64,000 bases of DNA from Myxococcus fulvus (GCF_900111765.1 NZ_FOIB01000006.1:620001-684000); one strand, 5' to 3'. Shown: positions 16,124 to 24,936, numbered from the stretch's first letter. Program-made: numbers and translations. The notes: generated by a model from the sequence alone, not told the origin.

Positions 16124-17671
16124 ATGGCGATGTCGACGAGTCATGGGAACGCTGGCTCGGCCTGGAAGAACCTGGCCGCTGACCTGCCCGCTTCCTTGGT
16201 GGTGTTCCTGGTGGCGTTGCCGTTGTGCATGGGCATCGCCCTGGCCTCTGGTGCGCCCATCGTTTCGGGCATCATCGCCGGCGTGGTGGGCGGCGTGGTG
16301 GTGGGCCTGTTGGGCGGCGCGCCGATGCAGGTGAGCGGCCCCGCCGCCGGCCTGGCGGTGATGGTGTTCGGCTTCATCCAGACCATGGGCCTGGCGATGA
16401 CGTGCGCCGCGGTGGCCGCCGCGGGCGTGCTGCAGATGGTCTTCGGTGGGCTGAAGGTGGCGCGCGCGGCGCTGGCCATCTCCCCCGCGGTGATTCACGG
16501 GATGCTGGCGGGTATCGGCATCCTCATCGTGCTGGGGCAGATCCACATCGTGCTGGGTGGCAGCCCCCAGTCGAGCGCCTGGCAGAACATCAAGGAGCTG
16601 CCCGAGCAGCTCATCGGCCTGCACGGTCCCGCCGCGGTGCTGGGCCTGGTCACCATCGGGTTGATGATGGTGTGGCCGCTCATCGGCAAGGGCAAGCTGA
16701 AGCTGGTGCCCGCGCCGCTGGTGGCGGTGGTGGGTGCGACGGCGGTCTCGGTGTTCTGGGGCGCGGACGTGGCGCGCGTGCAGCTGCCGGAGAACGTGTT
16801 CAGCAGCATCCAGCTGCCGACGCTGCCCACTGGCAACTGGGGCGCGTTCATCGCGGCGGTGCTGTCGCTGGCGCTGGTGGCGAGCGCGGAGTCGCTCCTG
16901 TGCGCGGTGGCCACGGACAAGATGCACACCGGCCCCCGGGCCAACCTGGACAAGGAGCTGTTCGCGCAGGGCGCGGCGAACACGGTGTCCGGTCTCATCG
17001 GCGGCCTGCCGATCACGGGCGTCATCGTGCGCAGCGCGGCCAACCTCTCCGCGGGCGCCAAGTCGCGCTGGTCGGCCGTCATGCACGGCCTGTGGCTCTT
17101 GCTCTTCGTCACCACGCTCGGCTCGGTGGCGGGCCTGGTGCCGCTGACGGTGCTGGCCGGTCTGCTCGTCGTCGTCGGCACCAAGCTGGTGAACCTGCAC
17201 CACATCCGCGAGCTGCAGAAGCGCGGCGAGGTCATCGTGTACGCGGTGACGGTGGCGGGCGTCGTCGGCATCAACCTGCTGGCGGGCATCGGCCTGGGAT
17301 TGCTGGTGGCCATCCTGCGGTTGTTGTGGCGGCTGGGCAGCGTGAAGGTGGACGTGAAGCAGGCCCACGACGAGTACCTCGTGGTGGTGAGCGGCTCGCT
17401 CACCTTCGTCGGTGTCCCCCGTCTGTCGACGGCGCTGGCGCAGGTCCCCGCGGGCTCCAAGGTCCGCGTGGACCTGGCCGTGGATACGCTGGACCACTCG
17501 GGTTTCGAGGCCATCGAAAGCTGGAGTGACACGCATCGCAAGACGGGCGGCTCGGTCGTCATGGAGTCGCTCGAGGAGGTCTGGGTCCGCAGTGGGACGT
17601 CCAAGACCTCGAGTCCTGTCCTGGGTCACCAGGTTTCCAACAACACTCTCGCCTCTGAAGGTGCCCGATGA
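16124..17671 (+). CDS. SulP-family inorganic anion transporter with C-terminal STAS-like domain
   Basis: A 515-residue membrane protein with the SulP core (about residues 20-410; many hydrophobic helices, PLCMGIALASGAP and PITGVIVRSAANL motifs). A degenerate STAS domain follows (about 415-495, with the DTLDHSGFEAIESW segment). Family members move sulfate, bicarbonate or other anions. Pairing with a carbonic anhydrase, overlapped by four bases, suggests bicarbonate/CO2 handling (SulP-CA pairs are widespread; BicA is the studied bicarbonate member). A GGAGG lies three bases before this ATG and nine before a second ATG at 16130, so either may start. Expression is probably sigma-54 dependent. Confidence 0.92.
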   Translation: MAMSTSHGNAGSAWKNLAADLPASLVVFLVALPLCMGIALASGAPIVSGIIAGVVGGVVVGLLGGAPMQVSGPAAGLAVMVFGFIQTMGLAMTCAAVAAAGVLQMVFGGLKVARAALAISPAVIHGMLAGIGILIVLGQIHIVLGGSPQSSAWQNIKELPEQLIGLHGPAAVLGLVTIGLMMVWPLIGKGKLKLVPAPLVAVVGATAVSVFWGADVARVQLPENVFSSIQLPTLPTGNWGAFIAAVLSLALVASAESLLCAVATDKMHTGPRANLDKELFAQGAANTVSGLIGGLPITGVIVRSAANLSAGAKSRWSAVMHGLWLLLFVTTLGSVAGLVPLTVLAGLLVVVGTKLVNLHHIRELQKRGEVIVYAVTVAGVVGINLLAGIGLGLLVAILRLLWRLGSVKVDVKQAHDEYLVVVSGSLTFVGVPRLSTALAQVPAGSKVRVDLAVDTLDHSGFEAIESWSDTHRKTGGSVVMESLEEVWVRSGTSKTSSPVLGHQVSNNTLASEGAR

Positions 17672-18423
17672 AGAAGCTCATTCGTGGTCTCTTGGACTTC
17701 CAGCTCAAGAGCCGGCCCGCTTACCGAGACGTGTTCGCGCGGCTGGCCAAGGGCCAGTCTCCGGATTGTCTCTTCATCTCCTGCTCGGACAGCCGGCTGG
17801 TGCCGAACCTGATGGTGTCCACGGACCCCGGTGATTTGTTCGTCGTGCGCAACGTGGGCAACATGGTGCCCGCGTCGGACGCGCACGGCGTCTCCACGGG
17901 AGACCAGTCCGAGGCCGCCGCGCTGGAGTTCTCCATCGCCAACCTGGAGGTCCAGGACGTGGTCATCTGCGGCCATTCGAGCTGCGGCGCCATGAAGGCG
18001 CTGCTCGGCGGCGGTCAGGTGCCCGGCGCGCCGAACCTGTCGGCGTGGCTGTCGCACGGCAACGAGTCGCTCAAGACGTTCAAGGCCGGCAGCAAGCTGG
18101 GTGAGGAGCTGCCGGACTACGACCGTCTCTCGCAGCTCAACGTGCTCCAGCAGCTCGAGCACGTGGCCTCGTACCCGCTCGTGAAGGAGCGCGTGGCGTC
18201 GGGCAAGCTGCGGCTGCACGGGTGGTGGTTCGACATCGCCAACGCGCAGGTGCACGTGTGGCGCCCGGCGCACGGCCGCTTCATCCCGATGACGGAGCTG
18301 GTGGGGGAGGCGCTGCTGCGCGAGCTGGGCGGCGACTCGCTGAACCCCGGTGAGGGCGCGGCGGCGAACCAGTCCAACGGCGCGGGCGCGGTGCACCTGT
18401 CGGCCGTGGCCAGCGGCCACTAG
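17668..18423 (+). CDS. Beta-class carbonic anhydrase
   Basis: A 251-residue beta carbonic anhydrase that interconverts CO2 and bicarbonate in the cytoplasm. The zinc site is complete: Cys and Asp in ISCSDSRLVP, then His and Cys in CGHSSCGAM. The length is slightly above the family norm because of a low-complexity tail after residue 225. The ATG overlaps the SulP stop (ATGA), so production is coupled to the transporter. It may pull bicarbonate uptake, or supply bicarbonate to carboxylases such as acetyl-CoA carboxylase. Confidence 0.95.
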   Translation: MKKLIRGLLDFQLKSRPAYRDVFARLAKGQSPDCLFISCSDSRLVPNLMVSTDPGDLFVVRNVGNMVPASDAHGVSTGDQSEAAALEFSIANLEVQDVVICGHSSCGAMKALLGGGQVPGAPNLSAWLSHGNESLKTFKAGSKLGEELPDYDRLSQLNVLQQLEHVASYPLVKERVASGKLRLHGWWFDIANAQVHVWRPAHGRFIPMTELVGEALLRELGGDSLNPGEGAAANQSNGAGAVHLSAVASGH

Positions 18424-18449
18424 TCGTCTCGTAGCAAGCAGGCGAGGGG

Positions 18450-18470
18450 CACGGCCCGTCATGGGCCGTG
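18450..18470 (+). terminator. Hairpin after carbonic anhydrase gene
   Basis: CACGGCCC-GTCAT-GGGCCGTG forms a perfect 8-bp stem with a 5-base loop, 27 bases past the stop. There is no strong U-run. It probably separates the SulP operon from the TSUP gene. Confidence 0.55.
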
Positions 18471-18522
18471 ACTCCTGATTGGAAATCGGACGGGGGAGAG
18501 GAAGGATGCGGCCCGGCGCCGC

Positions 18523-19368
18523 ATGACACCCTTCCTCTTCACGTTCGTCGTCCTGGCCTTCTCCGTGGGCGCGGGCCTGTTGGGCTCGCTCCTGGGGATT
18601 GGCGGCGGCCTCATCCTCATCCCCGTGCTGACGCTGCTGTTGAAGGTGGACATCCACTATGCCGTGGGTGCGTCCATCGTCTCCGTCATCGCCACGTCCA
18701 GCGGCGCCGCGGCGGCGTACGTGCGCGAGCGGATGGCCAACCTGCGCGTGGCCATGTTCCTGGAGGTGGCGACCACGGCGGGCGCGCTCACCGGGGCCTT
18801 CCTGTCGGGCCGGGTGGGTGGGCGCGGGGTGTACCTGGTCTTCGGCGCTGTCATGGCGTACTCGGCGCTGGTGATGCTGCGCCGGCTGAAGTCGGGCGCC
18901 GTCCCCACGGAGGTGCCCGAGGACGCGCTCGCGGACCGGCTGGGGCTGCACGGCAGCTACTTCGACGAGTCGCTGGGGCGCGAGGTGGGCTACCGCGTCA
19001 CCCGTCCCATGGCGGGGCTGGGGCTGATGTACGTGGCCGGCACGGTGAGCGGCATGCTGGGCATCGGCTCGGGCGCGCTGAAGGTGCCGGCCATGGACCT
19101 GACGATGCGGCTGCCGCTGAAGGTGTCCACCGCCACGAGCAACTTCATGATTGGCGTCACGGCGGCGGCCAGCGCGGGCGTGTACTTCGCGCGAGGCCAC
19201 ATCGACCCGTTCATCGCGGGGCCCGTGTGCGTGGGCGTCACGTTGGGCGCGTGGCTGGGCTCGCGGCACCTGATGGCCCGGGTGAACGCTGCGTGGCTGC
19301 GCGCGCTCTTCGTGGGGGTGCTGCTGTGGGTGGCCTTCGAGATGCTGCGCAAGGGGTGGACGTCATGA
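18523..19368 (+). CDS. TSUP (TauE/SafE) family sulfite/organoacid exporter
   Basis: A 281-residue membrane protein with the duplicated TSUP fold. The repeats GSLLGIGGGLILIPVLTLLL (near the N-terminus) and GMLGIGSGALKVPAMDL (middle) are the two characteristic glycine-rich loops, and about eight hydrophobic helices are visible. Family members export sulfite, sulfoacetate, taurine-derived or other small anions; the substrate here is unknown. It starts about 50 bases after the carbonic anhydrase terminator-like hairpin and overlaps the DUF1634 gene by four bases. Confidence 0.9.
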   Translation: MTPFLFTFVVLAFSVGAGLLGSLLGIGGGLILIPVLTLLLKVDIHYAVGASIVSVIATSSGAAAAYVRERMANLRVAMFLEVATTAGALTGAFLSGRVGGRGVYLVFGAVMAYSALVMLRRLKSGAVPTEVPEDALADRLGLHGSYFDESLGREVGYRVTRPMAGLGLMYVAGTVSGMLGIGSGALKVPAMDLTMRLPLKVSTATSNFMIGVTAAASAGVYFARGHIDPFIAGPVCVGVTLGAWLGSRHLMARVNAAWLRALFVGVLLWVAFEMLRKGWTS

Positions 19369-19814
19369 GCGAGCCTTTGTCGAACGAGCCCCGCGTGGAG
19401 GTCCGCGCGGTGGTGGTGCCGCCCGCCGGCTCCGCCCCGCTGAGCGCGGAGCTGCTCATCAGCGACTTGCTGCGCTACGGCGTGCTCGCCAGCATGGCGC
19501 TGGTGACGCTGGGCACGGTGGTGACGTTCTTCCGCCACCCCGACTACCTGGTGTCGTCGGAGGCGCTGGAGCGGCTCACCGCGCCGCACCCGGTGCCGCA
19601 TGGGCTGGCGGACGTGGTGGCCGGCGCGATGGCCGCGCGCGGGCAGTCCTTCGTGATGGCGGGCCTCCTGGTGATGATGGCCGTGCCGGTGATGCGTGTG
19701 GCGCTGTCGCTGCTCATCTTCCGGCAGCAGAAGGACCGGCTCTACGTGGCCATCACCACGTGCGTGCTGACGCTGCTGCTGGTGTCCTTCCTGGTGGGCG
19801 CGGCGGAGGGCTGA
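19365..19814 (+). CDS. DUF1634 membrane protein, TSUP partner
   Basis: A 149-residue protein with three hydrophobic segments (about residues 36-58, 91-115 and 125-147) and a hydrophilic N-terminus. It matches the DUF1634 pattern (LLRYGVLASMALVTLG, then FVMAGLLVMMAVPVMRV). Proteins of this family are habitually encoded next to TSUP transporters and are presumed accessory subunits. Its start overlaps the TSUP stop as ATGA. No biochemical function is established. Confidence 0.85.
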   Translation: MSEPLSNEPRVEVRAVVVPPAGSAPLSAELLISDLLRYGVLASMALVTLGTVVTFFRHPDYLVSSEALERLTAPHPVPHGLADVVAGAMAARGQSFVMAGLLVMMAVPVMRVALSLLIFRQQKDRLYVAITTCVLTLLLVSFLVGAAEG

Positions 19815-19816
19815 CG

Positions 19817-20320
19817 TCAGCCCTCCGTGTCGTAGCGCTTGAGCGAGCGGCCCGGCGCGGCCCACCACACGAGCTGGTAGCCGCCGTCGTCGGCGAGCGC
19901 GCGCAGCGCCACCGCAGTGCCCTTGCGCAGCTTGTCGGGGGCGCGGGTGTCGTCGCCCAGCGCGAGCGCGAGCGCCTTCTCCAGCGAGGGGTTGTGGCCC
20001 ACCAGCGCGAAGCCCGGGCCCAGCTCGTGGGCGAGCTTCAGGATGCGGCGGGCCGCGCCCTTCCTCGGCAGGAGCGCGGGGTGGACGTCCACCTGGGCCA
20101 GGCCCAGGGCCTCGGCGAGCAGCTCCGCCGTCTGGACGGCGCGCACCAGGGGGCTGGTGACGATGCCGCGCAGCGGCGTGAGGCGGGCGAGCTTGCGCGC
20201 GTGCTGGCGGAACAGCGCGCGGCCTTCGGGGGTGAGCGCGCGGGCCTCGTCGCCCAGCACGTGGGCTTCCTCGGCTTCGGCGTGGCGGACGAGCAGCAGG
20301 GGCAGTTCACGTGGGGACAT
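19817..20320 (-). CDS. sixA: SixA-like phosphohistidine phosphatase
   Basis: A 167-residue histidine-phosphatase-superfamily protein. The catalytic LLVRHAEAEE is at the N-terminus, the second Arg is in VTSPLVRAVQTAEL, and the second catalytic His is in LVGHNPSLE. The short length and lack of a signal peptide match SixA, which removes phosphate from histidine of phosphorelay or PTS proteins. It is followed three bases away by the convergent DUF1634 gene. Its location beside phoR and metallophosphoesterase genes may reflect a phosphate-signalling neighbourhood. Confidence 0.88.
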   Translation of the reverse strand: MSPRELPLLLVRHAEAEEAHVLGDEARALTPEGRALFRQHARKLARLTPLRGIVTSPLVRAVQTAELLAEALGLAQVDVHPALLPRKGAARRILKLAHELGPGFALVGHNPSLEKALALALGDDTRAPDKLRKGTAVALRALADDGGYQLVWWAAPGRSLKRYDTEG

Positions 20321-20380
20321 GGTGGCCTGCCCTCAACCACCCGGCGCGCCCCGACTCAAGCAACGCCCTGGCGACAAAGC

Positions 20381-21325
20381 TCAGCCGTCCAGGTCGTTCA
20401 ACACATCCAGCGGCAGCGGCGTCGCGTCCGTGACGGTGCCGTCCATGTCCGTGGGCATGGAGGTGGGGTCCACCTCCGGGGGCGCCCGGCCCTCCAGCGG
20501 CACCGCCGCGTTGCGGATGGGCGCGCCCGGCGGCGGCCGCAGCACGGGGCCCGGAGGCGGCAGGCCGGAGTGGCGGCGCGCGGCCTCCATCAGCGCGTGG
20601 TGGTGGCGGTAGCGCGCCTCCACCAGCTTGTGGATGAGCAGCGGCCCGCCCGGCACGCGCCGCGCGGTGAGCGCCTGGGTGGCCTTGCGCACCGGGTAGC
20701 GCACGCGGCGGATCTGCACGCGCCAGCCCTTGGGCGTGTACGTGAAGACGCCGTAGGCGGGGCGCAAGTCTCCGTCACGCGGGATGCCCGCGCTGGCCAC
20801 GTCCGCGATGAGCATGCGGCCCACGCGGCGGCGGTAGGGGAAGTGCAGGTGGCCGAAGGCGCACGCGGCCGCGTCCAGGTGGGCGAAGTAGCGGCGCACC
20901 GCCACGTCATCCAGCGTGGGGTCCAGCGACTCCTCGAGGTTGCGCGGGTTGGCGTGGCACACGAAGAGGTCCTGCCCCTTGCGCGGCGTGTAGCGCACGG
21001 AGAAGGGCAGGGCGCCCAGCTTGCGCAGGTGCTCCTCGCCCAGCTGCTCCCGCGTCCAGCGCAACAGCTCCGTCTTCCAGTGGTCCCGCTCGCGGTACGC
21101 ACCCCCCAGGTAGTTCCCGGCGAGGTAGCAGTCCGTGTTTCCCATCAGCACGGAGTCGCAGCGGTCGAAGATGAGGTCCACCGTCTCGCGAGGGTGCGCG
21201 CCGCGCAGCGCCAGGTCTCCGGCCGCGACGATGAAGTCGGGCGCCACGGAGCGCTCGATGTCCTCCAGCACGGCCTCGCAGGCGGGGAGGTTGCCGTGAA
21301 TGTCCGCGAGGATGGCGACCCGCAT
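20381..21325 (-). CDS. YfcE/MJ0936-type metallophosphoesterase with disordered tail
   Basis: A 314-residue protein. The N-terminal 215 residues show phosphoesterase motifs of the small bacterial type: LADIHGN, AAGDLALRGAHP, MGNTD, VCHANPRN and FGHLHFPYR. A basic segment (about 220-265) and a Pro/Ala/Asp-rich, probably disordered C-terminus follow; these are not part of the usual domain. The substrate is unknown. It lies 12 bases beyond the phoR stop on the same strand, so it may be co-transcribed with phoB-phoR. Confidence 0.85.
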   Translation of the reverse strand: MRVAILADIHGNLPACEAVLEDIERSVAPDFIVAAGDLALRGAHPRETVDLIFDRCDSVLMGNTDCYLAGNYLGGAYRERDHWKTELLRWTREQLGEEHLRKLGALPFSVRYTPRKGQDLFVCHANPRNLEESLDPTLDDVAVRRYFAHLDAAACAFGHLHFPYRRRVGRMLIADVASAGIPRDGDLRPAYGVFTYTPKGWRVQIRRVRYPVRKATQALTARRVPGGPLLIHKLVEARYRHHHALMEAARRHSGLPPPGPVLRPPPGAPIRNAAVPLEGRAPPEVDPTSMPTDMDGTVTDATPLPLDVLNDLDG

Positions 21326-21337
21326 GGTCGTGCCATC

Positions 21338-22693
21338 CTATCCCGTCGCAGAGCGCGCGGGGGCCGCCTGGGGCAGAAAAATGGTGAAGGTGCTGCCCTC
21401 GTTCGGTTGGCTCTCGACCTTGACCTCGCCGTCCATGGCCTGGAGCAGGTGTTTCACGATGGAGAGCCCCAGCCCCGTGCCGCCCATGTCCCGGCTGCGA
21501 CCCTTGTCCACCCGGTAGAAGCGCTCGAAGATTCGCGACAGGTGGCGCGGCTCGATGCCCACGCCCGTGTCCCGCACCCGCACCACGCACCGCCCGTCCT
21601 CGCACGCTCCGTCCACGTCCACCCGCCCGCCCGCCGGCGTGTACTTCACCGCGTTGTCGAGGAGGTTGAGCAGCACCTGCTCCACCGCGCGCGGGTCTCC
21701 CACCGCCCGCAGGCCCGCCGGGACGTGGAGTGAAACCACGTGGCCCTTGCCCTCGGCCTTCAGGCGCACAGTGTCGGCGGCCCGCGCGGCGGCCTCGGCG
21801 AGCGAGACTTCCCCGAGTTTCAGGTTCACCTCGCGCGACTCCAGCCGCGACAGCTCCAGCAGGTCCTCGACCAGCTCGGAGAGGCGTTCGGACTGGCGGT
21901 GGATGATTTCCACCATGCGTGGGGCCATCTTCGCGTCCCCGAGCGCGCCGCCCTGGAGCGTCTCCGCGTAGCCGCGGATGGCGGTAATCGGCGTGCGCAG
22001 CTCGTGGGACACGTTGGCGACGAAGTCCTTGCGCACCTTCTCCAGCCGGCGCAGCTCGGTGACGTCGTGGAAGACGGCGGCGCTGCCCGGCAGGTCCTTG
22101 CCCAAGGGCGTCACCCGGATGGACAGCGTGCGGGGGAACAGCCCCTCGAGCGACAGCTCCAGGTGGCGGGAGGCGCCCTCGCGGCAGGCGCGCATGACGG
22201 CGTCATGGAGCTGGTCGTCGCGCAGGATGGCCAGGGGGCGCTGGCCGACGATGGACGCGCCGGGCTGGAGGATGCCGCGCAACGCGTCGTTGTGGCGCAC
22301 CACCGTGCCCTCGGCGTCCGTCACCCAGACGCCCTCGGCCATGCTGTCCAGCACGGCGGTGAGCGTGCGCGTCTCCTGGCTCAGCTCGGTGTTGCGCGCG
22401 GACAGGCGCGAGTGCAGCGAGTCGATGGCGCCCTCCAGGCTCGCCACCTCCTCCAATCGGTCCGGGTCCGGCGTGGGCCCGTTGCCGCCCTCGGCGCGGC
22501 CGCGCGTGCTGCGCTCCAGCCGGTCCAGCTGGCGCTGCAGCGCGCCTCGGCTGAGCCCCAGCGCCATGAGCGAGCCGGCCAGGGTGATGAGCGCCACCGG
22601 CACCGCGCCGCTCGGCGTCCCGAGCGAGGCCACGAGCAGGCCCACCACCGTGGCGGGCAGGAGCAGGGGGAGCAGCGTGTAGCGCAGGGGCAT
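21338..22693 (-). CDS. phoR: PhoR-type sensor histidine kinase
   Basis: A 451-residue kinase: two adjacent N-terminal hydrophobic segments (about 6-50) forming a short membrane hairpin with almost no periplasmic part, a linker helix (about 85-110), a PAS domain (about 112-215), then HisKA with VANVSHELRTPITAIRGYAE (phospho-His near 230) and HATPase_c with LLDNAVKYTPAGG, RDTGVGIEP and GGTGLGLSIVKHLL. This layout is that of PhoR, which senses phosphate through PstSCAB-PhoU rather than directly. It follows phoB by 19 bases. The ATG at 22693 is chosen; the longer frame lacks a convincing start. Confidence 0.9.
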   Translation of the reverse strand: MPLRYTLLPLLLPATVVGLLVASLGTPSGAVPVALITLAGSLMALGLSRGALQRQLDRLERSTRGRAEGGNGPTPDPDRLEEVASLEGAIDSLHSRLSARNTELSQETRTLTAVLDSMAEGVWVTDAEGTVVRHNDALRGILQPGASIVGQRPLAILRDDQLHDAVMRACREGASRHLELSLEGLFPRTLSIRVTPLGKDLPGSAAVFHDVTELRRLEKVRKDFVANVSHELRTPITAIRGYAETLQGGALGDAKMAPRMVEIIHRQSERLSELVEDLLELSRLESREVNLKLGEVSLAEAAARAADTVRLKAEGKGHVVSLHVPAGLRAVGDPRAVEQVLLNLLDNAVKYTPAGGRVDVDGACEDGRCVVRVRDTGVGIEPRHLSRIFERFYRVDKGRSRDMGGTGLGLSIVKHLLQAMDGEVKVESQPNEGSTFTIFLPQAAPARSATG

Positions 22694-22712
22694 GGCGCGG
22701 AGGGCTCGTCTG

Positions 22713-23393
22713 CTACGGAGGGCTGAGCTTGTAGCCCACGCCGCGCACCGTCTCGATGATGTCACCAGCGGGGCCGAGCTTCTCGCGCAGCCGCTTGATG
22801 TGCGTGTCCACGGTGCGGGTGTGGATTTCGGCCTGGATGCCCCAGACGTCGGACAGGAGCACCTCGCGCGTCTGCACGCGGTCGCTGCGCTCCAGGAGCG
22901 TGCGCAGCAGGCGGAACTCCAGCGCGGTGAGGATGACCTCCTCGTTCTTCACGCGCACCTGGTGGCGGGAGGTGTCCAGGAGGATGTCGCCCGCGGCGAG
23001 CACCTGCGCGGGCCCCTCGTCGGCGTCGCCCCGGCGCAGCACCGCCTTGACGCGCAGGAGCAGCTCCCGCACGGAGAAGGGCTTCACCACGTAGTCGTCC
23101 GCGCCCAGCTCCAGGCCCTGCACGCGGTCGGACTCCTGGCCCTTGGCGCTGACGATGATGACGGACGTCTTGCGCAGCTCCGGGTCCTGCTTGAGCATCC
23201 GGAGCACCTCGCCGCCCGCGATGTCCGGCAGCATCAGGTCCAAGAGCAGCAGGTCCGGCGGATTGGCGCGCGCGCGGGCCAGGCCCCCGGCGCCCGTGTT
23301 GGCGGACTCGGTCTCGAAGCCGGCGGCCCGCAGGTTGTATTCGACGAGGCCGGCGAGGTCCTGCTCGTCCTCGATGATCAGGATTCGCGTCAT
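22713..23393 (-). CDS. phoB: PhoB-type response regulator
   Basis: A 226-residue OmpR/PhoB-family regulator. The receiver has the acidic pair ED at 8-9, phospho-acceptor Asp 52 in LLDLMLPDIAG and Lys in VKPFSVRELLLRVKAV. The winged helix (about 125-225) ends HTRTVDTHIKRLREKLGPAGD. It is paired with the PhoR-type kinase directly downstream. It closely resembles the orphan regulator at 10124, especially around the receiver Lys and in the recognition helix, suggesting related DNA sites. The start ATG gives the standard PhoB length. Confidence 0.92.
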   Translation of the reverse strand: MTRILIIEDEQDLAGLVEYNLRAAGFETESANTGAGGLARARANPPDLLLLDLMLPDIAGGEVLRMLKQDPELRKTSVIIVSAKGQESDRVQGLELGADDYVVKPFSVRELLLRVKAVLRRGDADEGPAQVLAAGDILLDTSRHQVRVKNEEVILTALEFRLLRTLLERSDRVQTREVLLSDVWGIQAEIHTRTVDTHIKRLREKLGPAGDIIETVRGVGYKLSPP

Positions 23394-23449
23394 GGCGTCC
23401 TCTTAAGGCGGTGGGAGGCGCGGCGCCCGGAGCGTGGGCGCACGGCTGC

Positions 23450-23959
23450 TCAGGGGGCGATGCTCGGGTCGCAGGACTGCTCGGTCAGCACCAGCGGCGC
23501 GGCGAGCACCGGCGCGTTGTTCCCGGAGTTGACCACCTGCAGGTAGTTGCAGGAGCTGCCCAGGAAGCGCGAGGGCGAGCCCACGGCGATGGCCTCGATG
23601 ACGAGCGCGTAGTCGCGCCCCACCGGCACGTCCACCTCGAGCGCCTGGCTGCCGCCGTTCTCCAGCGCCGCCATGTCCACGGTGAATCGCAGCGCGCGGC
23701 CCTCGTTGCCGCGCGAGTCCTCCAGCATCACCAGGTCCTCGCGCTTCACCTGCGTGTTGAGGCAGGTGCGCTGCAGCTCCGTGCAGCTGCGGCCCGAGCC
23801 GTTCTTGAGCACGCTCACCTGGAGGGCGTGGACCTCGTTGGCCACCGCGCGCGACAGCGTCACGTCCAGCGGGAAGCGGCCGGCGTGGGAGGAGGGGGCA
23901 TCACCGCACGCGAGGAGCAGGGCGGCGAGCGGCAGGACGTTCTGGAGGCGCAGGCTCAT
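23450..23959 (-). CDS. Predicted lipoprotein, unknown function
   Basis: A 169-residue protein with a lipoprotein signal: hydrophobic core then LLLAC, acylated Cys near residue 17. The mature part is a likely beta-rich domain with two further Cys pairs that could form disulfides (RSCTELQRTC and SSCN). No family is recognised. Its ATG overlaps the stop of the upstream TPR gene by four bases, so the two are co-translated. They precede phoB by 56 bases, hinting at involvement in the same Pho regulon. Confidence 0.75.
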   Translation of the reverse strand: MSLRLQNVLPLAALLLACGDAPSSHAGRFPLDVTLSRAVANEVHALQVSVLKNGSGRSCTELQRTCLNTQVKREDLVMLEDSRGNEGRALRFTVDMAALENGGSQALEVDVPVGRDYALVIEAIAVGSPSRFLGSSCNYLQVVNSGNNAPVLAAPLVLTEQSCDPSIAP

Positions 23960-24879
23960 GGCTGGGAGGGGTCCACGCGGATGGTGATGGGGACGCGGCC
24001 CCTGTCTTCGGACGAGGTGAGGGCGACGATGCCCGCGGTGCCGCCGATGGCCACCGCGCCCACGGCCACCCAGAGCCAGGGGCTCTTGTACCAGGGGCGG
24101 CCCTCGGAGGCCTCGGCGGCCGCGGCCGTGGCCTTCTCGGGGGCGACCTGGAAGAGCAGCGGCTGGAACGAGTCACCGCGTCCGGCGAGCCGGCGCTGCG
24201 CCGCGTCCACCACCTCGAAGTAGTACTCCACCTCGTAGGGCTCGGGCTCCAGGGGCACGTCGTAGGCGGGGACGACGGCGCGGAAGCGCTCCTTCTCGCC
24301 GCGGTCCTTCACGAAGTCGACGGAGTTGTAGGCCTGGCCTCCGGCGCGTCGGTAGAACAGCCGCGCGCGGGCGCCGAGCGCCAGCTCCTGGATGGTGGCC
24401 TCCACGACGATGGGCTCTCCGCCGCGAGGGTCCGGAATCGGGTCCACGTCCAGGGTGACGGGGCGCACGCGCCGGCTGCGGATGTCCTCCTTGATGCGCG
24501 CGTAGAGCGAGCGCAGCTTGGGCGGCGCCGTGCGAGGCAGCTCGTAGTCCGGCCGGGCCTGCAGCAGCTTCTCGTAGGCCTCGCGCGCCTGGTGCTCGTC
24601 GCCCAGGTAGAGCGCCGTGAGGCCGAGCAGGCGGTAGAGCTCCACCAGCTGGTCGTCCGTCACATCCGGCGCGTCCAGTCCTTCCTGGAGCGTGCGTCGG
24701 GCCTCCTCGAACTCACCGTCGTCGATCTGCTCGCGTGCGCGGTCGATTTGAGGGCTGGTGGGGCCGAGCTGTGAGAGGACGGGCGCGGGGAAGAGCGGAC
24801 GGGCCAACCCGGGGGGCGCCAGCAGGCCCACGACGAGAAAGAGCGCCCCCACCCGCGACGGCGAATCATGCCTGTGCAT
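23956..24879 (-). CDS. Secreted or anchored TPR protein, unknown function
   Basis: A 307-residue protein. A signal peptide or N-terminal anchor (about 10-28, ending GLARPLF) is followed by two or three TPR-like helix pairs (about 45-115, including GLTALYLGDEHQAREAYEKLL), a predicted beta-rich domain (about 140-250) and a C-terminal membrane helix (PWLWVAVGAVAIGGTAGIVAL, about 270-292). The last 15 residues lie on the far side. It may be an envelope scaffold. ATG 24879 is chosen because the longer frame adds a basic, unlikely leader. The lipoprotein gene overlaps its stop. Confidence 0.75.
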   Translation of the reverse strand: MHRHDSPSRVGALFLVVGLLAPPGLARPLFPAPVLSQLGPTSPQIDRAREQIDDGEFEEARRTLQEGLDAPDVTDDQLVELYRLLGLTALYLGDEHQAREAYEKLLQARPDYELPRTAPPKLRSLYARIKEDIRSRRVRPVTLDVDPIPDPRGGEPIVVEATIQELALGARARLFYRRAGGQAYNSVDFVKDRGEKERFRAVVPAYDVPLEPEPYEVEYYFEVVDAAQRRLAGRGDSFQPLLFQVAPEKATAAAAEASEGRPWYKSPWLWVAVGAVAIGGTAGIVALTSSEDRGRVPITIRVDPSQP

Positions 24880-24936
24880 CAAACCGACCCTAGCAAAGCG
24901 TTGTCTGGAGGATCCACGAAGGCCATTCCACCGGTG

